Positions 1 through 8,745 are shown, counted from the first letter of the stretch. The stretch is 64,000 nt of DNA from Chryseobacterium capnotolerans (GCF_021278965.1 NZ_CP065589.1:687001-751000); one strand, 5' to 3'. A program made the numbers and translations. The notes: a model not told the origin generated them from the sequence alone.

Positions 1-84
1 TTGCGGAAGAATAATTATGGTGAAATCAAAGATAATTCTGATTATGTCAGGAAGTCTGAAGCTGGAGACTGGCAGTTATTATAG
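1..84 (+). CDS. C-terminal end of an unidentified protein (partial)
   Basis: An open frame runs from the window edge to a TAG at 82-84 and encodes about 27 residues ending in GDWQLL. It lies in the same direction as the RNase P RNA gene and stops about 150 bases before that gene's promoter. The fragment is too short to assign a family. It is called only because the frame is open to the edge and the composition is typical of coding sequence. It could be a chance open frame. Confidence 0.4.
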   Translation: MRKNNYGEIKDNSDYVRKSEAGDWQLL

Positions 85-236
85 AGACTTATTTTAACAA
101 TAACCTTACAATCTGAACAGACAGCCCTGAAAAAAATAATATAAAATGTCTGTTACTGCTGACTTCGTAGCTCAATGATTCCCTGCCTCTCACTTCCTGC
201 TTCGAACCTCTTTATACTTTTACCGCAAAATTTATG

Positions 237-244
237 TATCTTTG
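237..244 (+). promoter_or_regulatory. Promoter -7 element of rnpB
   Basis: TATCTTTG matches the Bacteroidota TAnnTTTG -7 consensus exactly and ends five bases before the first paired base of the RNase P RNA, which is where transcription should start. No clear -33 TTG is seen at the ideal distance. Confidence 0.75.
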
Positions 245-248
245 CACC

Positions 249-572
249 CGCGAGAAAATCGGCTTGTTGATTTCCCGTTTACGGGAGGTAGGAAAGTCCG
301 GACACCATAGAGCAGCAAAGCGGATAACATCCGTCACCCGTGAGGGTAGGACAAGTGCAACAGAAAGCAAGTACAGTTCGGCTGTAGTGAAACCAGGTAA
401 ACTCTTTGCGGTGCAATGGTAAGTATATCGGTTCTTTTCAGTAATGGAAATAGGGGCGGCTCGTCCTGAAAACCGAGGGGTAATCAGCTCAAGTGTTGCA
501 GCAATGTAAGACGTAGATAAATAACAGGCGCTTCTTCGGAAGTACAGAATCCGGCTTATAGATTTTCTCGTG
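249..572 (+). ncRNA. rnpB: RNase P RNA (bacterial type A)
   Basis: Catalytic RNA of ribonuclease P, which trims the 5' leader of precursor tRNAs. The conserved core is visible: GGAAAGTCCGGAC near 289-302, ACAGAAAGCAAG near 359-371, GGTAAACTC near 394-402, then GTAGATAAATAACAG and finally CAGAATCCGGCTTATAG near 545-561. The ends CGAGAAAATC (251-260) and GATTTTCTCG (561-570) pair to form helix P1. A 62-codon open frame across this gene is spurious. The exact ends are set from P1 pairing and could be off by a few bases. Confidence 0.95.
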
Positions 573-608
573 ATTTTTTGGAAAATATAGATAGTCTTTA
601 TTTAAATA

Positions 609-643
609 AAAAACCTCAGATAAGTACATCTGAGGTTTTGTTT
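609..643. terminator. Bidirectional terminator between rnpB and ppk2
   Basis: A 10-bp perfect stem (611-620 with 629-638, core CCTCAGA/TCTGAGG) with an A-rich left flank and a T-rich right flank. It can end both the rightward rnpB transcript and the leftward PPK2 transcript. Confidence 0.85.
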
Positions 644-1513
644 TTATTCACTTTCCAATTGCTTTTTTGCTTCCTGTAATTCCAATTTATCTTTTTCCGA
701 AAGCTGAGGATATTTAAGATTCATTTTTTCCAACGTGTCTATAATAATCTGGATTGCTGCCATTCTTGCAAACCATTTATTATCTGCAGGAAGTACATAC
801 CATGGGGCATGATCCTTTGATGTTTCGTTGATCGCTGTTTCATAAGCTTCCATATACTGATCAAATAAAGCTCTTTCCGGAAGGTCTCCAGCAGAAAACT
901 TCCAGTTTTTTTCCTGTTCGTTGATCCTGTCCAGAAGTCTTTTCTTTTGCTCGTCCTTAGAAACATGCAGGAAAATTTTGATAATGGTTGTTCCGTTCTG
1001 AGCAAGATGTTTCTCAAAGTTTCTGATACTTTCATAGCGGTTTTCCCAGAATTTATTGTCAAAATCTTTTACAGAAGACCATGTTTTCTCACTTAAATTA
1101 TATTCAGGGTGAACTTTACAGACCAAAACACTTTCGTAATGAGAGCGGTTGAAAATTCCGATCATTCCTTTTTGAGGTAAGGCCAGATAATGCCTCCAGA
1201 GAAAATCGTGGGAATATTCCTTTGAACTTGGTGTTTTAAAGCTGGTTACATTACAGCCTTGAGGGTTTACTCCTCCAAATACATGTTCTATCATGCTGTC
1301 TTTCCCTGCGGCATCCATAGCCTGGAGTACAACCAGAAGAGATTGGCTTCCATCGGCGTATAGTTTTTCCTGCAGTTCACGGAGTTTTTCTTTTTCCTGA
1401 ATTAATAATTGAGTCCCTTCTTCTTTGGTAAGTTTTCCCTTATAAGAAGTAGATGCTTTTTCTATTGAGAATTTTCCATTTACCTTAAAGTCGTCTGAGA
1501 AATTGGTGTCCAT
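644..1513 (-). CDS. ppk2: Polyphosphate kinase 2 family protein (PPK2)
   Basis: Cytosolic kinase that transfers phosphate between inorganic polyphosphate and nucleotides. The 289-residue length suits a single-domain PPK2. A Walker A-like loop AMDAAGKDS (residues 65-73, Lys71) is followed by GGVNPQG and by FNRSHYESVLV, the signature around the Walker B/lid region of the family. The ATG at 1513 is chosen because an in-frame stop lies just upstream. Which PPK2 class it belongs to (nucleoside mono- or diphosphate substrate) cannot be decided by eye. The gene stands alone. It converges on rnpB through a shared terminator, and its leader contains a 7-bp tandem repeat, which may affect expression. 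Confidence 0.9.
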   Translation of the reverse strand: MDTNFSDDFKVNGKFSIEKASTSYKGKLTKEEGTQLLIQEKEKLRELQEKLYADGSQSLLVVLQAMDAAGKDSMIEHVFGGVNPQGCNVTSFKTPSSKEYSHDFLWRHYLALPQKGMIGIFNRSHYESVLVCKVHPEYNLSEKTWSSVKDFDNKFWENRYESIRNFEKHLAQNGTTIIKIFLHVSKDEQKKRLLDRINEQEKNWKFSAGDLPERALFDQYMEAYETAINETSKDHAPWYVLPADNKWFARMAAIQIIIDTLEKMNLKYPQLSEKDKLELQEAKKQLESE

Positions 1514-1527
1514 ATATTTTTTTATTT

Positions 1528-1659
1528 AAAGATAAAAGATAAAAGATAAAAGATAAAAGATAAAAGATAAAAGATAAAAGATAAAAGATAAAAGATAAAA
1601 GATAAAAGATAAAAGATAAAAGATAAAAGATAAAAGATAAAAGATAAAAGATAAAAGAT
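1528..1659. repeat. 7-bp tandem repeat (about 19 copies of GATAAAA) in the ppk2 leader
   Basis: Perfect head-to-tail repetition with a 7-base period across 132 bases: 18 complete GATAAAA units from 1531 plus partial units at both ends. It ends 15 bases upstream of the ppk2 start codon. Read on the ppk2 strand, the unit is TATCTTT, close to the -7 promoter element TATCTTTG. The unit is not a multiple of three. An in-frame TAA between the array and the ATG means copy-number change cannot fuse a leader peptide to the kinase, so any effect would be on transcription or mRNA structure. Confidence 0.97.
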
Positions 1660-1714
1660 CTTGTCGTTAAACAACTATTGCGTTTGTGTATATCCACTCG
1701 AATATCAGCATCAA

Positions 1715-1780
1715 TAGGGGCGGGCTTTAGCCCGGCCGATCAAATAGATTTAAAATATTCCATTGGTTTTAGCCAAAACC
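1715..1780. repeat. Dispersed-repeat-like pair of hairpins
   Basis: GGGCTTTAGCCC (1722-1733) and TTGGTTTTAGCCAA (1763-1776) are two short imperfect palindromes sharing the GGCTTTAGCC theme, about 30 bases apart. GGCTTTAGCC-type palindromes recur in flavobacterial intergenic regions. No gene is seen from 1700 to 1896. The repeat status is inferred from memory of the pattern, since only one copy is in this window. Confidence 0.5.
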
Positions 1781-1852
1781 TAAAGAGATGCGTCATATGG
1801 TGATGAAATAAAGTTGATATTGTCTAATATCTGTTACTATAAATATAACAAA

Positions 1853-1876
1853 AAACCGCCTCAAGAGAGACGGTTT
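1853..1876 (-). terminator. Terminator of the DUF1573 gene
   Basis: On the minus strand a 10-bp stem (AAACCGTCTC with GAGGCGGTTT, one G-T pair) is followed by a T run, just after the stop codon at 1897. Confidence 0.85.
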
Positions 1877-1896
1877 CATTATTTTTAAGTAGAAAA

Positions 1897-2361
1897 TTAT
1901 TTTGCAGCAGCTTTCTTAGCAATTTTTGCAGCTTTTTTCTCAGCTTTAGCAGCTTCTTTCTGCTCAGCAGGAGTTAATACTTTTGGTTCAGGAGCATTAG
2001 CATCTACGTTTCCTTTGATATAGATTACGCTTCTGCTGTTAGCAGGGTCATTAGAGAAAACCTCAATCATTTTGTTGAACCCTCCCGTAAGAGCAGTGTT
2101 GTATCCAACTTTGATCTTAGCAGATTTTCCTGGCATGATCGGATCCTGGCTGAACTCAGGAGTAGTACATCCACAAGATGGTTTTACGTTTGAAATGATC
2201 AAAGGCTTATCACCAGTGTTAGTTACTGTAAAGAATCTTGTACCATCAGAACTAGGCTTAATGTTACCATAGTCGAAAGTAGTTTTATCAAACGTAATAG
2301 TTTGTGCAGATGCAAGAGCAAATGTTCCGAATAATGCAATTCCTGCGATTAATTTCTTCAT
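1897..2361 (-). CDS. DUF1573 domain secreted protein
   Basis: A 154-residue protein with a signal peptide (MKKLIAGIALFGTFALASAQ, cleavage expected after residue 19-20). The body, about residues 20-115, is a DUF1573 beta-sandwich with the typical ITFDKTTFDYG start and the NVKPSCGCTTPE motif. The last 30 residues are a Lys/Ala-rich tail. The ATG at 2361 is chosen over an upstream in-frame start because it gives a clean signal peptide and lies about 40 bases after a good -7 element. DUF1573 proteins are exported and common in Bacteroidota; their role is not established. It is transcribed divergently from valS. Confidence 0.88.
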   Translation of the reverse strand: MKKLIAGIALFGTFALASAQTITFDKTTFDYGNIKPSSDGTRFFTVTNTGDKPLIISNVKPSCGCTTPEFSQDPIMPGKSAKIKVGYNTALTGGFNKMIEVFSNDPANSRSVIYIKGNVDANAPEPKVLTPAEQKEAAKAEKKAAKIAKKAAAK

Positions 2362-2403
2362 ATTCTTGAATGTTAATATGTTTGTTAGATAAATTTTGTG
2401 AAA

Positions 2404-2411
2404 CAAAGTTA
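2404..2411 (-). promoter_or_regulatory. Promoter -7 element of the DUF1573 gene
   Basis: On the minus strand this reads TAACTTTG, a perfect TAnnTTTG match about 43 bases before the start codon at 2361. Confidence 0.65.
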
Positions 2412-2453
2412 AAAATTATTTTAATTCATGCTTAAAAATTTTTTTCTTTAGAC

Positions 2454-2461
2454 TATTTTTG
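2454..2461 (+). promoter_or_regulatory. Promoter -7 element of valS
   Basis: TATTTTTG matches TAnnTTTG and lies 28 bases before the valS ATG at 2490. The apparent TTG start at 2459 falls inside this element, which argues against TTG initiation there. Confidence 0.65.
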
Positions 2462-2489
2462 CAAATTGCAAGCCAAAGAAATAGAATTT

Positions 2490-5104
2490 ATGCAGATTTC
2501 AGAAAAGTACAATCCACAGGAAACAGAACAAAATGGTACAATTACTGGTTGGAAAACAAATACTTCCACTCAGAGCCTAATGAGAAACCACCATATACCG
2601 TGGTCATTCCGCCGCCAAACGTGACGGGGATCTTACACATGGGACATATGTTGAACAATACCATCCAAGATGTTCTGGTCCGTCGTGCAAGAATGCGCGG
2701 GTTTAATGCTTGTTGGATTCCGGGAACAGATCACGCTTCTATTGCTACCGAAGCTAAAGTTGTTGCTAAGTTGAAGTCTGAAGGAATCAGCAAGTCTGAT
2801 ATTACCCGTGAGCAATTCCTTGAACATGCCTGGGAATGGACTGATAAATACGGTGGAACAATCCTTGAGCAGCTTAAAAAGTTAGGATGTTCATGTGACT
2901 GGGACAGAACCCACTTCACTTTAGAGGATAAACTTTCACAACAGGTTATCAAAAGTTTTGTAGATCTATATAACAAAGGTTTGATCTATAGAGGATACAG
3001 AATGGTAAACTGGGACCCGGAAGCGAAAACCAATATCTCAGATGAAGAGGTAATCTTTAAAGAGCAGAACGGAAAATTATATTTCCTTAAATATAAAATT
3101 GAAGGTTCAGAAGAATTCCTTTCTGTAGCCACTACACGTCCTGAAACTATTTTCGGGGATACTGCCGTATGTATCAATCCGAATGATGAGAGATACGCTC
3201 ACCTAAAAGGTAAAAATGTAATTGTACCTATCGTTGACAGAGTAATTCCTATTATTGAGGATGAATATGTTGACATCGAGTTTGGAACAGGAGCATTGAA
3301 AATTACCCCTGCACACGATACCAATGACTATGAAATCGGGCAGAAGCATCAGTTGAAAATGATTGATGCATTGGATGATGATGGAAATCTTAACGAGCAT
3401 GGTCTTCACTATGCAGGACAAAACAGATTTGATGTAAGAAAGCAGATCGCAAAAGAATTAGAAGAAAAAGGTCTTTTACTAAAAGCAGAAGATTACGTAA
3501 ATAAAGTAGGGACATCCGAAAGAACAGGAGCAGTGATTGAACCTAAAGTTTCAGTACAATGGTTCCTTAAAATGTCTGAAATTGCTAAGCCGGCATTGGA
3601 TGTAGTAATGGATGACGAAGTAAAATTCTATCCGGATAAGTTTAAAAATACTTACAAATACTGGATGGAAAACATCCGTGACTGGAATATTTCCCGTCAG
3701 CTTTGGTGGGGGCAGCAAATTCCGGCGTACTATTACGGTGCAGGAGATGAAGATTTTGTAGTTGCTGAAACCAAAGAAGAAGCTTTAGAATTAGCAAAAC
3801 AAAAAACAGGAAATCAGGAATTAACAATAGAAGGTCTTAGACAAGATGATGATGCGCTAGATACCTGGTTCTCTTCATGGTTGTGGCCAATGTCTGTATT
3901 TGATGGATTACTTGATCCGGAAAATAAAGATATCAACTATTATTATCCAACTTCTGACTTGGTTACCGGGCCGGATATTATCTTCTTCTGGGTAGCCAGA
4001 ATGATTATGGCTGGATTGGAATACAGAAAAGAAGTTCCGTTTAAGAATGTTTACTTTACAGGAATCGTAAGAGACAAGCAGAGAAGAAAGATGTCAAAAT
4101 CTTTAGGAAACTCTCCGGATCCGCTTGAATTAATGGATAAATATGGTGCTGATGGAGTTCGGGTAGGTATTCTACTAAGCTCTGCAGCAGGAAATGACCT
4201 TCTTTTTGATGAAGATTTAATGCTTCAGGGTAGAAACTTCATGACAAAGATCTGGAATGCTTTCCGTTTGATTAACATGTGGAATCATGAAGATAAACCA
4301 GCAATTGCTACAGATAACCAGGCTATCGAATGGTTTGAAAATAAATTAAATAAAACGATTGCTGAAATCAACGATCAGTTTGAGAAATTTAGAATTTCTG
4401 ATGCCCTGCATTTGATCTATAAATTAATTTGGGATGATTTTTGTGGTTGGTACCTGGAAGCCATCAAACCAAATTATGGAGAAGGTATTTCTAAAGAAGT
4501 GTATAATAAAACAATATATTTCTTTGAAGAACTGATGAAATTACTTCATCCGTTCATGCCTTTCTTGACAGAAGAATTATGGCAGATGATTTCAGAGAGA
4601 AATATTGAAGACGCTTTAGTTGTTGCTCAGCAAAAAGAAGCGGCTGCGTTTGATGAAACGATCATTAAAAACTTTGAAACAGCAGCAGAATTGATCTCTG
4701 GAGTTAGAAATTACCGACAGACCAAAGGAATTTCTCCAAGAGAAGCAGCTGAAATATATACCAATGCTGCTGAATTTGCTAATGAAGCCGTAGTAAGAAA
4801 ACTGGCCAATGTTTCTGAAATCCACTTTGGGCAGAAAACAGATAAACCAAGCTTTACATTCCTTGTAGGAGCAACTGAGGTTTCTATTCCTTTAAGTGAA
4901 AACTTAGATTTAGGGGAAGAAAAAGCTAAAACTGAAGAAGAATTAAAGTATCTGAAAGGATTCTTAATTTCAGTAGATAAAAAGCTTTCCAACGAGAAGT
5001 TTGTAGCAAACGCAAAACCTGAAATTGTAGAGGTTGAACGTAAGAAACAAAAAGATGCTCTTGATAAGATTGCGATCTTGGAAGAGAAGCTGAAAAGTTT
5101 GTAA
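2490..5104 (+). CDS. valS: Valine--tRNA ligase (one-base gap near 2530)
   Basis: Charges tRNA-Val in the cytosol and hydrolyses mischarged Thr-tRNA. With the reading frame restored it is 871 residues, normal for the family. PNVTGILHMGH (HIGH signature, residues 44-53), the inserted editing domain (roughly 180-410), KMSKS at 534-538, the anticodon-binding domain and a C-terminal coiled coil are all present. The ATG at 2490 starts MQISEKYNPQETEQ, but the A run at 2530-2533 has four A's where five are needed to continue into KWYNYW. Without that base the first 15 codons are out of frame. An essential single-copy enzyme makes a sequencing error far more likely than a real mutation. An upstream TTG in the other frame is not a credible start. 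Confidence 0.95.
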
Positions 5105-5136
5105 ATAACACCAATAAACCAAAGTGGTTGTTGGAA

Positions 5137-5166
5137 TGTCAGGCTGAGCGGAGTCGAAGCCTTTTT
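5137..5166 (+). repeat. Left 30-bp inverted repeat flanking the GIY-YIG gene
   Basis: Begins TGTCAGGCTGAGCGGAGTCG and runs into AAGCCTTTTT. It is the exact reverse complement of 5496-5525. It starts 33 bases after the valS stop and ends 11 bases before the nuclease start codon. Confidence 0.95.
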
Positions 5167-5176
5167 TGGAATAAAA

Positions 5177-5539
5177 ATGAAACAATATTTCGTGTATATT
5201 TTAAGATGTTCCGACAACTCCTATTATACAGGGGTTACCAATGATATTGAAGTGAGATTAGCTCAACATCAATCAGGTAAGTTTCCTGAAAGTTATACTT
5301 ATAAAAGAAGACCGGTTGAACTAGTCTTCTTTTATGTATTTAATGACATTATTCAAGCAATAGCGTTTGAAAAACAAGTGAAAGGTTGGAGTAGAAAGAA
5401 AAAAGAAGCTATAATTAATGATAATTGGGATCAATTAAAAGAGTTGTCTGTTTGCCACAACAAAAGTCACTCTGATAATTTTGAGAGCAAAAATCAAAAA
5501 GGCTTCGACTCCGCTCAGCCTGACACTGAGAATAAGTAA
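5177..5539 (+). CDS. Small GIY-YIG nuclease family protein
   Basis: A 120-residue protein whose first 95 residues form a GIY-YIG nuclease domain: YFVYIL and YYTGVTN (residues 4-9 and 17-23) carry the GIY and YIG tyrosines, VRLAQH supplies the conserved Arg, and AFEKQVKGWSRKKKEAI the metal-binding Glu. This stand-alone subfamily resembles the UvrC nuclease domain; its cellular substrate is not known. The gene is bracketed by 30-bp perfect inverted repeats. The right one lies inside the frame and encodes QKGFDSAQPDT near the C-terminus. The gene and repeats form a compact 389-bp unit that looks mobile or once mobile. Start ATG at 5177; no other start is plausible. Confidence 0.88.
   Translation: MKQYFVYILRCSDNSYYTGVTNDIEVRLAQHQSGKFPESYTYKRRPVELVFFYVFNDIIQAIAFEKQVKGWSRKKKEAIINDNWDQLKELSVCHNKSHSDNFESKNQKGFDSAQPDTENK
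5496..5525 (-). repeat. Right 30-bp inverted repeat, inside the GIY-YIG coding region
   Basis: Exact reverse complement of 5137-5166. Its reading encodes a tail containing GFDSAQPD. No obvious target-site duplication is seen just outside the two repeats. Confidence 0.95.
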
Positions 5540-5548
5540 TACAATAAA

Positions 5549-6184
5549 ATGACACATATAGAAAACATAAAAAAGCTATTTTCGAAGGACTTTGTAGAAA
5601 GCCCGTTATTAGAAAGCTTTGAAGTAGGGAAAATCTATCTTTCCAGTGGAAAGCTGGTCGCTTGTGATCCTTTAATCACCAATGATATGCTGCCTTTTTC
5701 TACAGAATTTCCAAAAGGAGAATTTTCTGTAATGCTGCATAAAGAGAGAGATAGTAATTGTGTAGCCTATGCAGAAATTATTTTTAATACTTCAGAAATT
5801 GCAGACTGGAAGCTGGCTACTACTGAGGGGCAGCATATAAAAGAACTGGCAGAAGGAGAAGTGTTTGGATATCCCGTAGAAAGCGGAATGGGCTGTTTCA
5901 TGGATGTGGATACTCAAAAAAGTCTTAATGAACTGGAACAAAGGCTTTATCATAACAAAGGCGGAGATTTTATGGGAATATACGAAGAGTTTTTCCATGA
6001 GTATTTCTTTGATGAAAACGGAGCAATAGATCAATATGCATTTTTAAAGCCTTCAGAATCTCACCCGGGAACTATATTTGCTTTTGAGACCGGATATGGG
6101 GAAGGTTTTTATGCAAGCTATATTGCTTATGATAGAAATCAATCACCAGTGAAAATTATTACAGAATTTATTGAAATAAGTTAG
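5549..6184 (+). CDS. DUF4241 domain protein
   Basis: A 211-residue cytosolic protein without a signal peptide or membrane segments. IYLSSGKLVACDPL (about residues 28-41), the GYPVESGMGCFMD segment around 107-119 and the C-terminal ETGYGEGFYASYIAYD are the hallmark stretches of DUF4241, whose function is unknown. The ATG at 5549 follows the GIY-YIG gene by nine bases, but nothing suggests a shared function. The gene may originally have followed valS directly before the nuclease unit arrived. The next gene has its own promoter. Confidence 0.82.
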   Translation: MTHIENIKKLFSKDFVESPLLESFEVGKIYLSSGKLVACDPLITNDMLPFSTEFPKGEFSVMLHKERDSNCVAYAEIIFNTSEIADWKLATTEGQHIKELAEGEVFGYPVESGMGCFMDVDTQKSLNELEQRLYHNKGGDFMGIYEEFFHEYFFDENGAIDQYAFLKPSESHPGTIFAFETGYGEGFYASYIAYDRNQSPVKIITEFIEIS

Positions 6185-6195
6185 GGAAAATTAAT

Positions 6196-6203
6196 TATTT
6201 TTG
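6196..6203 (+). promoter_or_regulatory. Promoter -7 element of the PfkB kinase gene
   Basis: TATTTTTG fits TAnnTTTG and lies 47 bases before the ATG at 6251. Confidence 0.55.
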
Positions 6204-6250
6204 GCACGGAATTTAGTCTGTTATAATCTTTAAACTAATATCAAAACACA

Positions 6251-7140
6251 ATGAATTTCTCATCAGAACAACCAAAAATTATCGTTGTAGGAAGCTCTTC
6301 AATAGATCTTGTTTTGGAAACCGATAAACTTCCTTCGCCTAACGAAACTGTTCTGGCAGTCAACTCAGAAAGTTATTTTGGGGGAAAGGAGCCAATCAGG
6401 CAGTAGGAACAGCAAGATTGGGAGCCAGTGTTTATTTTATAGGTTGTGTTGGAATGGATCCTCTGGGACAGCAAATCATGAGAAACCTGGTGGGCGAAAG
6501 TGTGAATGTAGGTTTTGTACATGAAACAGATAAAGAGTCAACAGGAACAGCTTATGTAACAACATCCCAGGGAAATGCTGCTATTGTAGTAGTACCTGCA
6601 GCCAACAAATATCTTAATAAATCTCATATTGATGAGGCTGATCGCTATTTTCATACTTCAGACCTTGTTCTGGTACAGCTTGAGGTTTCAATGGATGTAG
6701 TGGAATATACGGTGAGAAAAGCTAAAAAATATGGCAAGAAAGTAGGGCTGTATGCTTCTCCAGCGATGAGAGTGAATGATGAAATTCTGGAAATGGTAGA
6801 CTTTATTGTAGCTAAAAGTAATGAATTATTCATTATTTTTGGAGAAGAAAAGAGAGAAGAGGTTCTTAAAAAATACTTTAACAAAGTGTTTGTAAGAGAT
6901 GATACGAATTCTACTATTTACTTTGATGGTACAGAAATGAAGTACTATAGAAAGAATAAAGAGAAGACAGTTTATAAGATGGGGATGGGAGATGCATTTA
7001 CTTCAGGATTTGCGATCGCACTTTGCCATGGGAACTCTGTAGAAGAATGTGTAAAATTTGGAAATGAGGTTTCATCGCGTGTTTCCGGAGGCAAAGGTTC
7101 ACAGACCGGCTTGCCAAGAATATCAGATTTCCTTTCTTAA
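6251..7140 (+). CDS. PfkB/ribokinase-family sugar kinase (one-base gap near 6388)
   Basis: ATP-dependent kinase of the ribokinase-like fold. The ATG at 6251 begins MNFSSEQPKIIVVGSSSIDLVL, the usual N-terminal strand. The frame breaks at 6388-6389, where GG should be GGG. With one G added, the text reads FGGKGANQAVGTARLGA, the PfkB signature 1. The C-terminal signature KMGMGDAFTSGFAIAL (anion hole and catalytic Asp) is intact. The restored length of 296 residues is typical of ribokinase. It is most like RbsK, but neighbouring genes do not show ribose metabolism, so the substrate is left open. A hairpin terminator follows at 7197-7220. Confidence 0.88.
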
Positions 7141-7196
7141 AGCTATTTACGGCATATCGAAAGTTTAAAACTAAACATAATAATATATTGAAAATG

Positions 7197-7220
7197 TCCA
7201 CTTTTATAGTGGATTTTTTT
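7197..7220 (+). terminator. Terminator of the PfkB kinase gene
   Basis: A six-base-pair stem TCCACT/AGTGGA (7197-7202 with 7208-7213) is followed by seven T's. Its position argues that the next gene starts at 7230 and not at the upstream in-frame ATG at 7188. Confidence 0.7.
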
Positions 7221-7229
7221 CTTTTATCT

Positions 7230-8072
7230 ATGGAAAAACTAATACTTACCACAGAAGATCAAGCATCTTTGGCTGTTCATCTTTTTCAATCTGAAAAAAA
7301 TAATGGAAAACTATTGCTCATCAACTCAGCAACGGGGGTAAAGCAGCAGGTTTATTTTTCTTTTGCCCAATATTTTTCAGAGCAGGGATTTACTGTGATT
7401 ACTTATGATTACAGAGGAATAGGATTGTCTAAACCGGAAAATATGAAAGGGTTCCATGGATCTATGAGAATTTGGGGTTCAAAGGATTATAAAACACTTA
7501 CAACATACATTAAAAATAAGTTTCCCAAGCATAGAAAGTTCTGTTTGGGACATTCGGTAGGAGCTTTGATTTTAGGAATGAATGAAGATTCTGAAATGTT
7601 TGAAGAATTTGTGTTTGTAGGAACTCAGAATGCATTTGTGGGAAATCTCAGGCTGAAGACAAAGATTGAAGCCTATCTGGGATTCGGAATTGTGCAGCCG
7701 TTAACGACTTCATTGTTAGGGTATTTTCCTGCAAATTGGTTTGGACTTGGAGAAAGTCTTCCAAAAAATTGTGCATATGATTGGAGAACCTTAATTTTAA
7801 ACAAAAAATCAACCAACAGACTGTTGGAGAAGATTGATGATTATTCTAAAAATTTAACACAGAAAGTATTTGTTATTCGTGCTGAGGATGATGTCTGGCT
7901 GACAGAAAAAGGAGTTCTGAGTCTTTTAAACAATACTTATCCTAATCTTAAACCGACTTACAGGCTGGTGAAAACCGCAGAGTCCGAGAAAAAAGAAATC
8001 GGGCATGTTAATTTTTTTAGAAGCTATAATCACAAGCTCTGGAATATTATTTTAAATGAACTGATAGATTAA
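7230..8072 (+). CDS. Alpha/beta hydrolase
   Basis: A 280-residue cytosolic hydrolase of the serine-hydrolase fold. LLLINSATGVKQ near residue 30 corresponds to the oxyanion-hole strand. YDYRGIGLS precedes the nucleophile elbow GHSVGA (about residues 114-119), and the acidic and His residues are plausibly in VIRAEDDVW and EIGHVNFF near the C-terminus. The start at 7230 is chosen because an upstream in-frame ATG lies before a terminator hairpin. The stop overlaps the next start by one base (TAATG), so the two genes are probably translated as a pair. The substrate is unknown. Confidence 0.82.
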   Translation: MEKLILTTEDQASLAVHLFQSEKNNGKLLLINSATGVKQQVYFSFAQYFSEQGFTVITYDYRGIGLSKPENMKGFHGSMRIWGSKDYKTLTTYIKNKFPKHRKFCLGHSVGALILGMNEDSEMFEEFVFVGTQNAFVGNLRLKTKIEAYLGFGIVQPLTTSLLGYFPANWFGLGESLPKNCAYDWRTLILNKKSTNRLLEKIDDYSKNLTQKVFVIRAEDDVWLTEKGVLSLLNNTYPNLKPTYRLVKTAESEKKEIGHVNFFRSYNHKLWNIILNELID

Positions 8073-8719
8073 TGAAAAGTACGATTAACAATACCGTAGA
8101 ATTTGTAAAGGAAAAATTAGAAGGAGCTGAAGCCGGACATGACTGGTTCCATATTGAAAGAGTATGGAAGCTTGCTAAAAAAATAGCAGAAACAGAAGAA
8201 ACCTGCGATCCGAATGTAGTAGAATTATCTGCATTATTGCATGATATTGCAGATCCTAAATTTCATAATGGAGACGAAACTATAGCTCCAAGAATATCCA
8301 GAGAATTTTTAGAAAATCAAAATGTTCCTGATGAAACCATTGAAAAGGTTTTATTTGTGATTGAAAATATTTCATTTAAAAACAGAAGCCAGGCCCCTGC
8401 TAATCCACCACTTGAATTGAAAATTGTACAGGATGCCGACCGTATTGATGCTATTGGAGCAATTGGAATAGCAAGGACATTTAATTTTGGCGGTTTTAAA
8501 AATAATTTGATGTATGACCCCAATGTTCAGCCTGATTTGAATATGTCTAAAGAGCAATATAAAAAATCTAACGGGACAACAATCAATCATTTTTATGAAA
8601 AACTATTGCTGCTGAAGGATCTGATGAATACCGAACATGGGAAAAAGATGGCCCAGGAAAGACACGATTATATGCTGAATTTCCTTGATCAGTTCTATAA
8701 AGAGTGGAATGTAGATTAA
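8072..8719 (+). CDS. HD-domain phosphohydrolase
   Basis: A 215-residue soluble HD-superfamily metal-dependent hydrolase. The ligands are visible: H in AGHDWFH (about residue 23), the HD pair in LLHDIADPKFHNG (about 57-58) and the D in QDADRIDAIGAIGIAR (about 118). This spacing matches the YedJ-like group of uncharacterised nucleotidases or phosphodiesterases. It is translationally coupled to the preceding hydrolase by a TAATG overlap. The biochemical substrate cannot be predicted. Confidence 0.85.
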   Translation: MKSTINNTVEFVKEKLEGAEAGHDWFHIERVWKLAKKIAETEETCDPNVVELSALLHDIADPKFHNGDETIAPRISREFLENQNVPDETIEKVLFVIENISFKNRSQAPANPPLELKIVQDADRIDAIGAIGIARTFNFGGFKNNLMYDPNVQPDLNMSKEQYKKSNGTTINHFYEKLLLLKDLMNTEHGKKMAQERHDYMLNFLDQFYKEWNVD

Positions 8720-8745
8720 CATTCTCTCAAAAATTCTGAAATCAG

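Noticed and set aside
234..422. 62-codon open frame on the plus strand
   Set aside because: It lies inside the RNase P RNA gene and has no protein-family resemblance.
1485..1697. Minus-strand frame coding a repeated FIFYLLS peptide
   Set aside because: The peptide is just the 7-bp array read in codons, and the frame runs out of phase over the ppk2 start.
2459..2489. TTG start for valS giving a different N-terminus
   Set aside because: The TTG is inside the -7 promoter element; the ATG at 2490 encodes the expected N-terminus once one A is restored.
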